A DNA stretch of 64,000 bases. Source: Notolepis coatsorum (lineage: Eukaryota > Chordata > Actinopteri > Aulopiformes > Paralepididae). The notes under the pieces are model-generated. The model was not told where the DNA came from, did not search any database, and saw only the letters and a list, made by a program, of their open reading frames with translations. The DNA is taken from NCBI GenBank assembly GCA_963971535.1, contig OZ020592.1, forward strand, positions 50,022,507-50,086,506. The letters are read 5' to 3'. Made by a program: the position numbers and the translations under genes. This document shows positions 1 to 61,019 of the stretch, piece by piece; positions within the stretch are counted from its first letter, which is position 1; each line of letters begins with the position of its first letter.

Positions 1-846
1 CTATGTTTTAAATTATGGCTGTGTCTAATCTGCCCGTCGCTTATCAATGACTCGTTTTCCAGTCAACATTGTCGAAGCGGATTGTTTTTTTATCGGTTTA
101 TTTTCGTTTTATAGCATTTTGAAAAGCCCTCGTTTTCAAGGAAAATATAAATATTCCATGATAATCGCCCTTTACTGGAATATTCTAGAATACACAAAAA
201 CGTTGTCATTTTTCGGCCTATTTATGAATCGTTTTCAAATAAACACTAGATTAACGATAGTATATGTGTACGTATGCACGCTATATAGGCGATCTGAAAA
301 ATCGATTCTCTGATTTCCTCAAAGCAATCGCCCACACACACACATAGGGCGAACGCTGAGATCTCAGCGAATACAACTCTGATTATCCCAAGACTTGTAA
401 AATAGATTCCTTACCTCAGATCAGATGTTTTCCAAAAAGATCATTCCAATTCCTGATCGCCATTCCAAAAATCAATCACTTTTATTGATCCAACGCTACA
501 TACTGTACATATGTATTCCACGCTGTTCTGAGGCTCCATAATGAATCCGATCGGCTCGGGTTACATGCCTGAGAAGTAAAATGTGGATTCCGGATTTTTC
601 TTTTCTCATCCATTTTCATTGAGTCCATTCCAAAAGGGTGCGTTACCATCTGGGAGACGATAGGGGCGGTTTTTTCACATCTGAGCTCCTACAGGGGCTG
701 CATACCAACGGGAGACTCGGTTGATGAAATATGAATTCAGATCGCTAATAAAAAAATAAAACGATAATAAACGTCGTGGGCATTCAGGCATTGGGCTGAT
801 AAAACGTGATATGACGTTTTTGGGCATTGAAAGTGTTTAAAGGACT
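1..846 (-). mobile_element. Inverted-repeat DNA element, copy A (cut by window edge)
   Basis: From base 1 to about 846 this is the diverged reverse complement of 30880-31803. Shared words include the tggctgtgtctaat.tgcccatcgc region, gcattttg, gaatattc, cgttttcaaataaac and the gtgcg block. It ends tgaaagtgtttaa, matching the other copy's tgaaagtgttaa end, so TTAA-target (piggyBac-like) insertion is possible. No transposase is visible. Confidence 0.7.
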
Positions 847-1190
847 TTAGTCATCATTTTCACAATGACAGCAGTTCTAACATCTTCATACATTGTATGT
901 CAACATACCTTCTGTTTAAAAATGCAACAAGATTGAAAAACCCAAATTTTATTTTACTGAATCTTTAATGTAGTGTAATGTTTTTTAACTTGACATCTGT
1001 AGTATGCTCCCTTTCAACAAAAATATAATGAAGAAAGAAATGTTTCTTCTAAATGTCTAATTGGTCTGGATTCATTCAAGGATGTGTAGGAGCCTACCAT
1101 GCATTAAACATGCAGTATATATATCCAGTCCATAAATGTAACCCTTTATCCAAAGTATAAAGTATACATATATATTATGTATTAACCTAA
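847..1190. other. Intronic sequence, nothing recognised
   Basis: AT-rich. No exon, RNA gene or clear repeat boundary is seen here. Confidence 0.5.
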
Positions 1191-1417
1191 GAACCATACA
1201 ACTCTGTTTTGAAATAGCTCATATTTGCAGTTGTAAAGTCAATCCAAATCACTTGGGGGTGTGAATGTACAATACAATTGTATTGCCTATATGTATGTCT
1301 ACTATTACCCTGCCCATACCCATACTTTAACTATGACTTTGAACAAACAACACTAGAGTTTAGATAATAACGTTTGAAAACATTGTGCCTCTGAAATACC
1401 TTAAACAGAGTTATATG
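1191..1417. mobile_element. MITE-like repeat (related copy at 17635-17830)
   Basis: Begins aaccatacaactctgttt and ends aaacagagttatatg, an inverted pair. A diverged copy at about 17635-17830 shares agtcaatccaaatca and gtttgaaaacatt, and a short piece recurs at about 15280-15335. The hAT element at 1418 inserted at its right end. Confidence 0.55.
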
Positions 1418-2656
1418 CAGGCCCGGACTGGCCATCGGGAGCACCGGGAGTTTTCCCGGTGGCCTGGCCTGCACAGATAAAAAAAAATATTATATAAAAA
1501 AATAAAAAATTATATATTATTTTTATTATAATTTTTTTTTATTTTTTTTTGCCAGGCCATTGCTTCTAGTTGTGGCGGCGGCGCGGCGCGATAGTTTTTA
1601 GATAACCAGGTGGGTGGGGAACAACCAGGATTTCACTGTCTGCGACAGAGTTGGAGAACTATCTGACTCTCTCTCCCTCAAGCGGACACACACACAACAA
1701 TGGAGCCGTGCTGCCGCTTGTGATTGGTGGAGGCGGGACCAGGCGATACAACTGATTGACAGTGGAGGCGGCGAATGGAATGGCAGATGGCACACTCCCA
1801 AAAGGAGTTGTTAAATCTGACATTACAAAAAACAATATGTGGTGGTTATGATTGGGGCTGAAGTTGAATAAACAATTTATGAAAGAGAGAGTCAAAATAA
1901 TTCCAAGATAATTCAAAGATTACACACCTTTGCCACATTGGCTACAAACATAATCACTGCAAAGTTATCAAAAAAATAAGAATCTGATCAGACACAAGGG
2001 TTAAGTTGTTGTTCCCTTTCTAATTTCCTCAAAAACATCTAGTCTAGTTAATGTGATCAATATTATTTGACAATTGATGCTTTTTGTTGGAAATTTCAGT
2101 CAGTGAGCTCATACTTTGAGCTCATTTTATAGTTAAAATGATTGAGACAACGCAATGCTCACCACACGTGATACATGTGTCACTATTCTGGCAGTGGCTA
2201 CTGTTATTATAGTATTGTAATGAAAGGTCTGTTATTTAATGTTTGTGTAAAGGGCTATTTTAACTGTTGATGGGTAGTGCATCAGTACGGTGAATATGGT
2301 ATTGTGCTCTTGCCTTGTTTGAATAGGTGGAGAGAGTGGTTAACTGTATTATAATAGTAAATAGAAAAATATGTTGTGCTCTTGCTTTTTTCTTTTTGAA
2401 GGTGGAGAGAGTACCATTGCTAGTGCCACAACAGTTTTATTTGAGGTTCATAACAGTACATTGTACTAAGCAATTGTTGGCTCATTAGTTTGTGATTCAC
2501 ATGCACTAAAATTCACCAGAATGCAGGAAATTAAGTCTTTGTAACAAAAAAATTCCGGTGGGGGACCCCCAGACCCCCCGCTTAAAAAGTGGCCTGATTG
2601 GGGCTATATTTCGCGCTATATCTCCCGGTATGAATTATTTCCCCAGTCCGGCCCTG
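1418..2656. mobile_element. hAT-family DNA transposon (non-autonomous)
   Basis: Ends caggcccggactgg...ccccagtccggccctg are inverted repeats. They are flanked by a perfect 8-bp duplication gttatatg at 1410-1417 and 2657-2664. The interior has a CpG-rich stretch (about 1560-1810) and the gggggacccccagacccccc motif common next to such ends, but no transposase ORF. Confidence 0.9.
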
Positions 2657-2664
2657 GTTATATG

Positions 2665-3012
2665 TTGTATATATGTATAAAAAATTGCTAGAGGAACTTT
2701 ACAGGGTAACATACAGTTTGACAAATATTAATGAGGTATTAAAAAATGTATTGTTAACTAAGTAAATTTTTCAATATAAGTCTAGTAATGTATGAATTAG
2801 TAAATCAAATATAGTATGTTCTGATGAGTAAATAGGGGTGGGATTAAATAAGTGTATGCTCCTTCCCACTCCTTTTCAAATATGTAAATGACAAAAGAAA
2901 AAATTGACTTTTTAGTTTGTTCTTTGTTATTTATTTAAAAATAAAATGTATATACATTTATTATTTGAACGGCTTAAGGCTATATATGTACTTGATGTTT
3001 GTTTGTTATGTT
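2665..3012. other. AT-rich intron, nothing recognised
   Basis: No exon, RNA gene or clear repeat boundary was found. Confidence 0.5.
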
Positions 3013-3542
3013 GCATATCGCTGCTGGCGGGACAAAACCGCATAACTCCAAAAACTAGGGATGCTCGATATTGGCTTTTTTACCGATACCGATATTCCGA
3101 TATTGTCCAACTCTTAATTTCTGATACCGATATCAACCGATACCGATATATGCAGGGTTTCCCAGTCCAAAAAACTGAATAATTTCAGGTAACTAATAAT
3201 TTCACTGGATATATATATAACAAATATTGTTATTGTTTTTTTTTTGTTTTTAAACCGATACCGATATTTTCCGATATCACATTTTACTGCCGATATCAGC
3301 CGATAATATCGGTCGGCCGATAATATCGGACATCCCTACCAAAAACCCAACTTTTCAGCAGATGAAAAAAATGAACACAGATTTGAGGGCGAATAGAGTT
3401 ATGAGGTTTAGACAGATGATTGGTTGCTTTCCCATTGTGTAGACTTTGTAAAACCACACACACATGGAGGATGATCTACTCTGAGTTGATAAAAAAAAAA
3501 AAATGGAGTTAGGAGGTTTTGTCCCGCCAGCAGCGATATGTT
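3013..3542. mobile_element. Inverted-repeat element split by a hAT MITE
   Basis: The left end catatcgctgctggcgggac (3014 on) through cataactcc is mirrored near 3507-3541 by ggagttaggaggttttgtcc through cagcgatatg, giving arms of about 36 bp. The hAT MITE at 3056-3338 sits inside it. Confidence 0.75.
3056..3338. mobile_element. hAT MITE with TAGGGATG ends
   Basis: Inverted ends tagggatgctcgata...tatcggacatcccta enclose repeated ccgataccgatat words. A perfect 8-bp duplication ccaaaaac flanks it (3048-3055 and 3339-3346). 283 bp, no ORF. Confidence 0.92.
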
Positions 3543-4084
3543 ACCGGTCCCAAGGCTATTGGGTACCTTCACAAATCATGTTTGCAGCCGGTCAGCATTC
3601 ACTCCCTGAAAGTATAGGATAGTGATCAGGAGGAATGAATCCTATTGTTGCTCGGTATTACTCCAATTCTCCTCTGAGAGCTTTATTACAACAAAACTCT
3701 CAATTAAACTTCAGTTACCCAAAAATATTCTTATTTACATTAATACATAGGTATTCTTCTCCGTCTAACTCCTGGGTCTCCGGTTATCAAGGTCAATGAC
3801 TACCAACGTGTACATTCAAGTCGTATACTTTCATATACAGTTCTACCTTGTTCCAATATCTGTGATTAATCAAACCATTAACTTAAATCATGTACATATT
3901 TCTCCTTTGTCTCATTTATCAATGGTTGTTCTAATATTCACTTCAATCATTTACATATTCCTCCTCTGGGGTCAATATCAATGGTTGTCATCATATGCAC
4001 TCTATACGTATACAGTACATGTGAGCCTTGCTGTTAACCCACAGTGTAAAGTCACACTTTCGAATGAAGAAGCAACAGGATAGG

Positions 4085-4345
4085 AAGATAGAAGGGGAGG
4101 GGGGGGATTAAGATAGAGGAAGGAAGAGAAGAGGGGGGAGGGAAGAGATGAGAGAGGAAGGGGGAAAATGTAGGGGGAGAGAGAGGAGTGGAGAGTGAGA
4201 GGAGCGGGGAAGGGAGGGAGAGAGGAAGGGAAGAGATGCAGGGGGGGAAGAGAACGGGAGGGAAAGAGAGAGAGGAAGTGGGAAAGGGAGGAAGAGAGGA
4301 AGGGGAGGGAGGGAGAGATGAGAGAGAAAGAGGGGAAGAGAATGG
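4085..4345. repeat. Purine-rich (A/G) low-complexity tract
   Basis: About 260 bases of G/A-only words (gaggaa, gggga, agaga) on the + strand. It is capable of triplex or other non-B structure. Translation of the complement is a low-complexity artefact. Confidence 0.9.
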
Positions 4346-4418
4346 CTTAAATATAGTTCTCCTTTAGCCACTGGCTTCAGTGCCACCGGCTTAAACATAC
4401 TAGTAGTTTAAATACTAT

Positions 4419-5501
4419 CAGGGGTGTAAAAAGTACACAGAAATTATACTTAAGTGAAAGTATGGGTACCGTCTCAAAATCTGACTCAAGTAAAAGTCAA
4501 AAGTATCTGGCTAAAAACACACTTGAGTAAAAGTAAAAAAGTCCTACTTTTAAATGTACTTAAGTACTAAAAAGTAAAAGTAATTTTTTTTGGAAAGGGA
4601 TAGACCAGGGGTCTCAAACTCATTCCATCGTGGGCCAAGTTTTCATTTTAACTATATATTGCACCAGGTGAGTTAGTTGAAGAGGTGAGCCAATTAGTGA
4701 AATCATCAGCTGGTGTTTAGGCAAGGCTGGAATGAAACCAAGCATACACTCTGCCCACAATGGAATGTGTTCTGCGATAGACAATGCTGAAATGAAAGAA
4801 CAGAGGACACTTTTTTTGCATAAAAATTATTTAATGCACTTCTCCATTGAAGGTAAACTAACATGGACGGCATTCACATCACAGCATGAATAATATCACA
4901 ATATTAAAAACAGAATGGTGTATCCTGAATAATATCACAATATTAACCACAGCATACTGGATTATCCTGAATAATATCACAATATTAAAGACAGAATACT
5001 GGAGTACCCTGAATAATATCACAATATTAAAGACAGAATACTGGGAGTACCCTGAATAATATCACAATATTAACCACAGCATAATGCGGATTTGACTGTC
5101 TATTCTTCTGATAGCAGGTATTTAATCAAAGATCCCCGCTTTCTAGTGTTGCACAAGGACCAATCAGCATGGGTATGGGCGGGTTAATTTTCCATTGATG
5201 GGGATTTGATTGGTTGTTTACCTGCACCTTGCAGGATTAATAACGTTAACGTTAGTTCGGCCAGATAAACAATTAAAATATACTAATTAAAATGGTTGGA
5301 CCTGTGAGATTTGTACTTTGTACTTTGTAGGTCTGCATTTTAAATGTAAGGAGTAAAAAGTATGTTTTTTTTCTCTGAAATGTAATAGAGTAAAAGTACA
5401 AAGTATACAAACCTAATAATACTCAAGTAAAGTACAAATCCCCCAAAACAGTACTTAAGTATTGTAACAAAGTACAATTACTCAAGTACTTTACACCCCT
5501 G
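4419..5501. mobile_element. Tol2-like hAT element (non-autonomous)
   Basis: Left end caggggtgtaaaaagtac and right end gtactttacacccctg resemble Tol2 termini (CAGAGGTGTAAAGTACTT...), with subterminal actcaagtaaa / tacttaagtat motifs. A perfect 8-bp duplication aatactat lies at 4411-4418 and 5502-5509. Inside are a nested MITE (4606-4774) and about five direct repeats of gaataatatcacaatatt (4887-5075). No transposase. Confidence 0.93.
4606..4774. mobile_element. Small hAT MITE nested in the Tol2-like element
   Basis: Ends caggggtctcaaactcattc and, inverted, gcccacaatggaatgtgttctg. Flanks ggatagac (4598-4605) and cgatagac (4775-4782) agree at 7 of 8 bases. 169 bp. Confidence 0.8.
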
Positions 5502-5509
5502 AATACTAT

Positions 5510-6578
5510 TACAAGGTACCATTGAAACAACAGGTCGTCACGTGTCACAAATACCACTAGTTCAATGAACACCAAGGATAAACTTACTTTTACTGTACAA
5601 CCTACTTGCGGTAGTTTAAGACTGCTCTTAAACTTCATGGGAAATATTCCTTTACTTGAATCATTTGCTCTTATTTTGCTCTCAAACTTTACAAAATGGT
5701 GTATCATTAGCATTCAGCTCTGACTGGTGTATTGGTGACATGTGTGTCCTGGTGACATGTGCGTCCTCCGGCATTCGGACACATTTCAACGGATAGCAAT
5801 TACCCTTATTTCATATTTTCGTTAAGTCACCTCATTTCACATTATAGACAAATAACCTTATTCCACATTCCAATCAAGTGCTCAGGGCCCAGTATTGAAT
5901 CAACAAGTTACAATGTAACTTAATATAATAATGTCTCTTATACCCCAACGGCAAGTATGCGCTACTAGTAACTGATAACGTGGAAAACGCCATCTTTCCT
6001 CGTGGCCACTGCATATCACAATGTGCGCCCATATAACATACTTCACATTCTTATTGACGTTATTAAACATTCAACTAATTTCACAATTCTCGTTACTCAT
6101 ATCACCTAACGGTATAACCTCTAACAGTAGTGTTTTCTGTACTTTTCACAGCGTACTGACCTGAAAGTATAGCATAGTGATCAGGAGGAATGAAGACGCG
6201 TGTTGCTCGGTATTACTCCAATTCTCCTTTAACGTGAGAGGGCGGAAACCGTCACCTAGGGGGACCTGGCGCATCGCCTGAACTACTAGGTTTCGCTCTT
6301 CACTTCCTGGCTAATCAATTCTCCATATCGCAGTCAATGTGAACTTAGTTAATTATTTTGACGTATAGCTGGTAATATAAAGTTTATCACAATTCTTCTA
6401 ATCATAAAAATTAGATATAAACAATTGCAAAAATTACACAAGATTATGCACATATTCTTGAGAGTACTACACATATTTGAAATAAACTTCAATCAAATCA
6501 AAATCAAAATTTGTGGTTCGTCGTCCGAGGTGGTAGATTATCTATCCATCGCAATGTCACTGAAGAAATATTATGTTC
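5510..6578. other. Intron, no gene recognised
   Basis: A block at 6160-6235 repeats the 3601-3680 sequence (ctgaaagtatag.atagtgatc ... ttgctcggtattactccaat) in direct orientation. Apart from that I see no recognisable feature. Confidence 0.5.
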
Positions 6579-6697
6579 TGGTTCTTTATCTTTATCTTTA
6601 TTATCTTTCCCCTCCCCCAGGCCAGCGGCTGTGGCCAGGCTCTAGATAAGAAACAGCTGGTTCTTGCTCTTTATTATCTCTCCCCCCTCCCCTCCAG

Positions 6698-21883
<15,186 letters not shown>

Positions 21884-23000
21884 CATGCATTGCACATGGA
21901 CAGGATAGTCCAGTATTGAACTATCTCAAGCCCCGCCCTATTTTCTCAATCCTCCAATCACAACGGCCGCTTCCCTCGGACAACAAATGCAACCGTTCTG
22001 ATTGGAAGATCAAGAAAAGAGGGCAGAGTTTGAGATAGGTACATTTCCAAGAGTGCATCGCAGATGATTTCAAAGGTCCTATTGTTGATTCTAGCCCTTG
22101 TCTGTTGTAGAGGAAATGGTTGCCATGGATATTTTAATTTCAGAACACATCCAGTTTTTAGACCCAGAAATGTTTGAGTGTGTGTCACTGTGGAGTTATG
22201 TATACTGTGCATTTCTCCTACATAGATCTACGAAGATGTTCATTTGCAAAATGTTCTGTGTTGCACGTCTGATCTTTTCATTCCTGTCTACACAGCCAAC
22301 ATTTTTGGGTCTGATATGGATCTGATAATTGTGTGATTTGTGTTCTGGGTGGTCAGATTCCTTAGTCTTGATATGGAAAAAGACCAGCTGGCAAACCTTC
22401 AAAGATCACATTTGATTGTCTCTTATTAATGAATCCCTTAATTTATGAACTAAAATAGTATCTGATGATCTGATCTTACTACCCAGTTGAAGAAGTTTTG
22501 ATGTGGAAACATAATTTATGCAAAAACAATTATGTACGAGGGAGCAAAATGACATCCAGCGCACATGCAAGGACTTTGACTACGCCTTTCTGGAATCACA
22601 AGTCTGATCGGTGCTACATAGCCTACACAACATAGTGTGTCTGTCAACAGCTATGGTCAGAAGATCGGAGTTTGAAAGGAGTTTGCCACTAGGCGTGTTT
22701 GTGTAAATGACGCTTTTGTGATTAACAACTCTAGACTTCCACTAGACCATACCACTAATAACCAAGACTACCGCTTTAATCACACGGACGTTTATATCAA
22801 TGTCATTATGTAATATTTGTATGTAAAACATTTTAAAGTATGAAATGATGTACTTGGTGAGGCAAAGTGTTCTAAATTCCCAGCCTCAATATGCTCATTG
22901 AATGTGTATGACCAACTGAAATTATGTAACAATATGCCATTGTTTATAATGCAAGACTTTCTTTTTTGCATGACTATAAAATGCTATGAAAATGGGGGAA

Positions 23001-23553
23001 TGTATTAAGTATGGCTGGCCCCATTTATGATGTCACTGTCCTAATCTACCTCACAGTGCAAAAGCTAAACGCTCTTTTGCTGTTAGCCAGCATTAATGCT
23101 AACATCAGTGACCAAACATTTGAGCCAATGTCACGTACCAAATGTTGCAGCGAATGCAAGCTACTGTACTGTTAATCAAAGATCATCTGGGTGGTCATCT
23201 TTGATTAACACTAACTAGCGTTAGCTGTAACATTTGGTGGTTGACCTAGTAGCAACGTTAGGTAGCAAACGTTTAGCACTAATGCTTTCCAACAGCTAAA
23301 GGCGAAGCAAGACGCTTTGCATTGTGGGATCGATGGACAATTGTTATTGACATCAAACATGGTCCCACCCCCCAAAATGCAGAAGGAAGGTCATCGAATG
23401 GGTCCCACAGGGAGAGAGGTCAAAGAGGGCCGACTGTAGCAGATCAGCCCTGCCTGAAGCCTAGTATCTCTCTTGGCCACGGGGATTCCCCTTTAAAGAA
23501 ATGTTTTAATAAATAAATAAAATAAAAACATTGGAGCAGCCATACTTAATACA
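23001..23553. mobile_element. Foldback MITE in the myosin 3' region
   Basis: Perfect 17-bp inverted ends (tgtattaagtatggctg at 23001-23017, complement at 23537-23553). The inner sequence is also palindromic, with gttaatcaaagat at 23171 facing atctttgattaac near 23197, and matching accaaatgtt.cagc arms farther out. No ORF of note. Confidence 0.8.
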
Positions 23554-23933
23554 GTCTCTGATTCATTCAATCAAAATATTACATTTTTACCACTTGACTT
23601 GAATTTGTTTTTTAACCATACCTTTTTTAACCATACACTGCCAAAAATTGTAACAAGGTTTATCCAAACAATTGTATTGTTGAACGTAGCATATCTGCCA
23701 ACATTTCCCGGGTTTATCATGTTTTTTTTCTTTTAAGCCTTTCTCTGGCTGTGCTCCCGTTTGGTAATTTCTTCCCTTTTTTAATTGAGTATCCTAGACC
23801 ATAGTGAGACAGACTAAGTCAGGCTTTCAATGGGGGATATATGTTGCCAGATTAGAATAAGATATATTTTCCCCCTCTTTTTCTGTTTTAATGTTGTCAG
23901 GTACTGTATGATGTGATCATGTGTTTTTAAGGA

Positions 23934-23939
23934 AATAAA
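23934..23939 (+). terminator. Candidate poly(A) signal AATAAA for the myosin gene
   Basis: AATAAA about 2.05 kb after the myosin stop, followed by a T-rich stretch. It is the first good signal beyond the MITE, and cleavage position is inferred only. Confidence 0.4.
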
Positions 23940-24351
23940 AACGTTTTAATTCATTTATTTCTCGCTGTACCCTCAATACTTTTCATTACAAACAGAAAAC
24001 CATTTGACCATTATTCTGTAATCATCCAGTTGTGTTATAATGTCAAACAGTAAAAAAAAAATTGAAAAGATAGTTTTAACATAAAATGTGTATATTCATT
24101 AATGAAAAAAAAATAAAAACATTAATGCCATTTAGCAGTTAATGTATATCAATCCTCTTCTCTCAAGGGTCAAATAATGACTTGTATTGAACCAGATGTG
24201 TGGAAAAAATAAACACTTTGTACAACATTAAGCTTCTGCATGGAGGAATAGTAACATACTCTCAATTAGAGCAATGGGGGGGAATCACTCACTGCCATTT
24301 CTATACTCGCAGAGGATGCTTATCCAGTCCACTAAGAAAGCCGTTTCAATT

Positions 24352-24357
24352 TTTATT
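24352..24357 (-). terminator. Candidate poly(A) signal for gas7
   Basis: TTTATT on + (AATAAA on -), about 1.27 kb after the gas7 stop. A second candidate is at 24528-24533. Neither can be chosen without transcripts. Confidence 0.35.
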
Positions 24358-25621
24358 CAATAAACAAAAAAAGAAACACATTGTGTAAAATCTATTTCAT
24401 ATATTATCTGTACCAACTTTCTACATAACTATATCATCTGTCTCTGTTGAAGAGTCCACTATTTCACACTATTTTACATCCTTCATTCTAGCTAAACCTT
24501 ACTTCAACAGCATACCACTCAACTATTTTTATTTACATCAGGAATCGTCCCTTTAAAACACCCCTGGACACACTCATCATAAAAGCATCATAAAACACTA
24601 GATTCAAATGAACTGATTTCACTGAACGCAGTGTTCACTCATTGTCCCATGTGGATCAATGGATCATTGCTCGATCACAAATAATTGGGCTGAAAAGTGC
24701 AATTGGAATAATTAATAATTCCTCCAGGAATGACAATGGAATCTGAAAATTAATTGTTTGCATTAAATCAATGTCCTTTTTTCCTCTCAAAAGGACTCTT
24801 GATGGAATTATTGAATATCATAGTTACCTATTACAAGTAGTCAGAACTGTGTATTTCAGAACATGCAGAACATCTTCAACATTAACTGCACATGTACTAA
24901 GTATTGTACTATTGTATGGTACAATAGCTTTTATCTCTTGCATGTTAGCCAGAGCATTCAGAATACATTTTGCCTGATACCCTAGCAGCATATGTTAAAT
25001 GTAATCAGTATATACGATTTTACAGTTTAAGCAGTCCATACGTACAACTGAATTAGAGAATTACTTTACAGAGCAAAAGCACATACAAACAGTAACATTG
25101 TACTGCTGCACATACATACAGCTATTTAGTATTTACACTAATTATAATAGTCCATTTTGAGCTGTTGGTGCTTAAAAGCCATTCTTCTCACCTGAGTTCA
25201 CACACCTTCAACAACTTCAGCACTCGACAGAATTAGTACCCAGAGTTCCTTGGGGGGGGGAGGAATCTCATCATTCCTTCCCGTTTCTGTCATCTCTTGT
25301 CCTGTCACCATGGAGATCAAAGTGCAGACTCTTCATCATTTTTATTCTCCCCCGAGGCGTCATCGTTGCCACGATGAGACACACGCCTCCCGTTATGCTC
25401 AAATCTCCACGTCCTACAATCCTAAAGTCTAGCCGGCAGCCTGACTCAGCAGGTCGCCGACCGTCTCTGTCTCTTTATCAGTCAAACATGGTCACTGATG
25501 ATCCCCACGTCGAGATGCGATTCACCGCTCAACCTCAAGGCAAAGTATAGTCTCTGAATCAGTGTGTGTGTGTTGTGTTCTCGGGGGAAAGTGTGTGTTG
25601 CTCCTGTGTATATGCACGAGG

Positions 25622-58882
<33,261 letters not shown>

Positions 58883-58899
58883 CTGGATTGATAGGGGAA

Positions 58900-59130
<231 letters not shown>

Positions 59131-59579
59131 CAAGAATGAAGAATACATCAACATCAAAGGTGGGGCAGTTTGATGACAATGTATTACAATATTAAAAGTA
59201 GCAGCTTCACCTTTGATGCCAGACCAGCATACTGTACTGTACTCTGTACTGTACAATAGCGTTGTCAGCTGTCAGCACTTTCACTATAAGCTACCTGTTT
59301 TCTATAGAAGTACTTTTCACGCATGCACACACAGGCACGTACGTATGCACGCACGCACGCACACACAATATTTTCTCTCGACGGTATAGTTACTGCAGAG
59401 ATGAACTCTGAACCTCAACAACCGTGTGGCCCGGAGCAGTTCAGTTACATAGACTCCTGGAGATGATCCTAATTATCTCTGTGCAGTTAACAGCAGAACA
59501 CTTATGCTGTGGCTCCCTGCTCTGATCTGCTGTGTTCTGAGTAGGGCATGCTGGGGTAACGGCTCTATGGCTGACTGAC

Positions 59580-59646
59580 TGTGTGTGTGTGTGTGTGCGT
59601 GTGCGTGTGTGTGTGTGCGTGTGTGCGTGTGCATGTGTGTGTGTGT

Positions 59647-59722
<76 letters not shown>
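59580..59722. repeat. (GT)n microsatellite
   Basis: GT run with cgtgtgcgtg interruptions. Confidence 0.97.
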
Positions 59723-59724
<2 letters not shown>

Positions 59725-60018
59725 TGATGCCTGGGGGACTGTGTGTTGTATTCTGATGCCCTTTCTCCAAACACCAGGGATAAGGGGTGCGGGAGGTCGG
59801 GGGCGGGGGAAATATACAGCAAACTACCATCAGGTCCACTGGTAGCTCAACCTTGGTATAGCGCTTCATAAACACACGGTGATGAAAACACATGTGCACA
59901 CACACAAACACATATACCATGTGAGCGCACAGGTGCAAGCGCGTGCACGCACACATTCAAGGGCACACACAAACATTCTAATCTGTAATACAGTTCCAAC
60001 GGGAGGTGGAATAGAGAG

Positions 60019-60022
<4 letters not shown>

Positions 60023-60105
<83 letters not shown>
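60023..60105. repeat. (GA)n microsatellite
   Basis: About 40 GA units. Confidence 0.97.
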
Positions 60106-60107
<2 letters not shown>

Positions 60108-60324
60108 TGTAGCTGTGACTTCAGGGCTGAAAATAAGAGCATTATCTTCCCTCACATTCACTTCAATTAACCTGGGGAGGTAAACACAGCATTGTGTTTA
60201 AAAAAACAAAACTCCATATCCAGTATTCTCTACCGTAGCCTTATTTAATAGAAAACATTGTCATTGTCATTTTTTGTACTAGATGTTTTTAAGGAGAAGT
60301 GGTAGAAAGGCCTCCCTACTGTAG

Positions 60325-60450
60325 GTGCATGGTGTAGGGTGTAGGATGCACAGTGCAGGGTATAGGATGTAGGGTGCAGGTACAGGGTTGTAGGGTGCAG
60401 GATGCAGGGTGCAGTATATAGGATGTAGGGTGCAGAGTGCAGGGTACAGG
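60325..60450. repeat. Irregular minisatellite tagggtgcagg
   Basis: Ten or so variants of gtagg(g/a)tgcag(g/a) and tataggatg. Confidence 0.9.
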
Positions 60451-60620
60451 AGCCATTCTTGGACTTTATCCTATATAGCATCATTTCAAAGAATATGGTA
60501 AAAACAGATGGATGTTGTATTTATTGCATTATACTTTGGGGTAATGATAGAATACTTTTGTTGTATCACATAAAATGGAATACATTTCATGATGATTTAT
60601 TAATAAATCACAACTTTGGC

Positions 60621-60820
60621 NNNNNNNNNNNNNNNNNNNNNNNNNNNNNNNNNNNNNNNNNNNNNNNNNNNNNNNNNNNNNNNNNNNNNNNNNNNNNNNN
60701 NNNNNNNNNNNNNNNNNNNNNNNNNNNNNNNNNNNNNNNNNNNNNNNNNNNNNNNNNNNNNNNNNNNNNNNNNNNNNNNNNNNNNNNNNNNNNNNNNNNN
60801 NNNNNNNNNNNNNNNNNNNN
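60621..60820. other. Assembly gap (200 N)
   Basis: Unknown bases. Upstream gas7 exons could be hidden here or farther right. Confidence 1.
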
Positions 60821-61019
60821 TTGTTTTAGGCTTCCCATGGGGGACCAGGGTTTGAATCGCAGTTGGTTGCAACACAGGAACTAGTATTTTTTACGCATGG
60901 CAGGAACATAGGCGGCCCTAAGGATCAGGGGGCCCATTGCAAGATCAAATATGGGGCCCTTATTTTAAAGTAACACCCCCCACAACGCAGCTTAACTAGA
61001 CCCTCCAGATGTACATTAC

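Larger units (their letters stand above)
21884..25621. other. Convergent intergenic / 3'UTR interval between the myosin and gas7
   Basis: No coding exon is seen in these 3.7 kb. Both genes end here, tail to tail. Plus-strand AATAAA candidates for the myosin lie at 23934-23939 and in the AATAAA-rich stretch at about 23506-23528 inside a MITE. Minus-strand AATAAA candidates for gas7 are at 24352-24357 and 24528-24533 (TTTATT on +). The two 3' ends may therefore lie within a few hundred bases of each other. Confidence 0.7.

Noticed and set aside
4108-4398. 96-codon Leu/Ser/Pro frame on the minus strand
   Set aside because: Complement of a purine-only tract.
3601-6235. Direct repeats as the two LTRs of a retroelement
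   Set aside because: Only about 75 bases are shared. No internal virus-like coding parts, primer-binding site or target duplication are visible.
59441-59956. 171-codon minus frame as an upstream gas7 exon
   Set aside because: Mostly (CA)n translation. The flanking residues do not match GAS7 and the region lacks suitable splice phases.
60245-60484. 79-codon Tyr/His/Leu/Pro frame
   Set aside because: Translation of the tagggtgcagg minisatellite.
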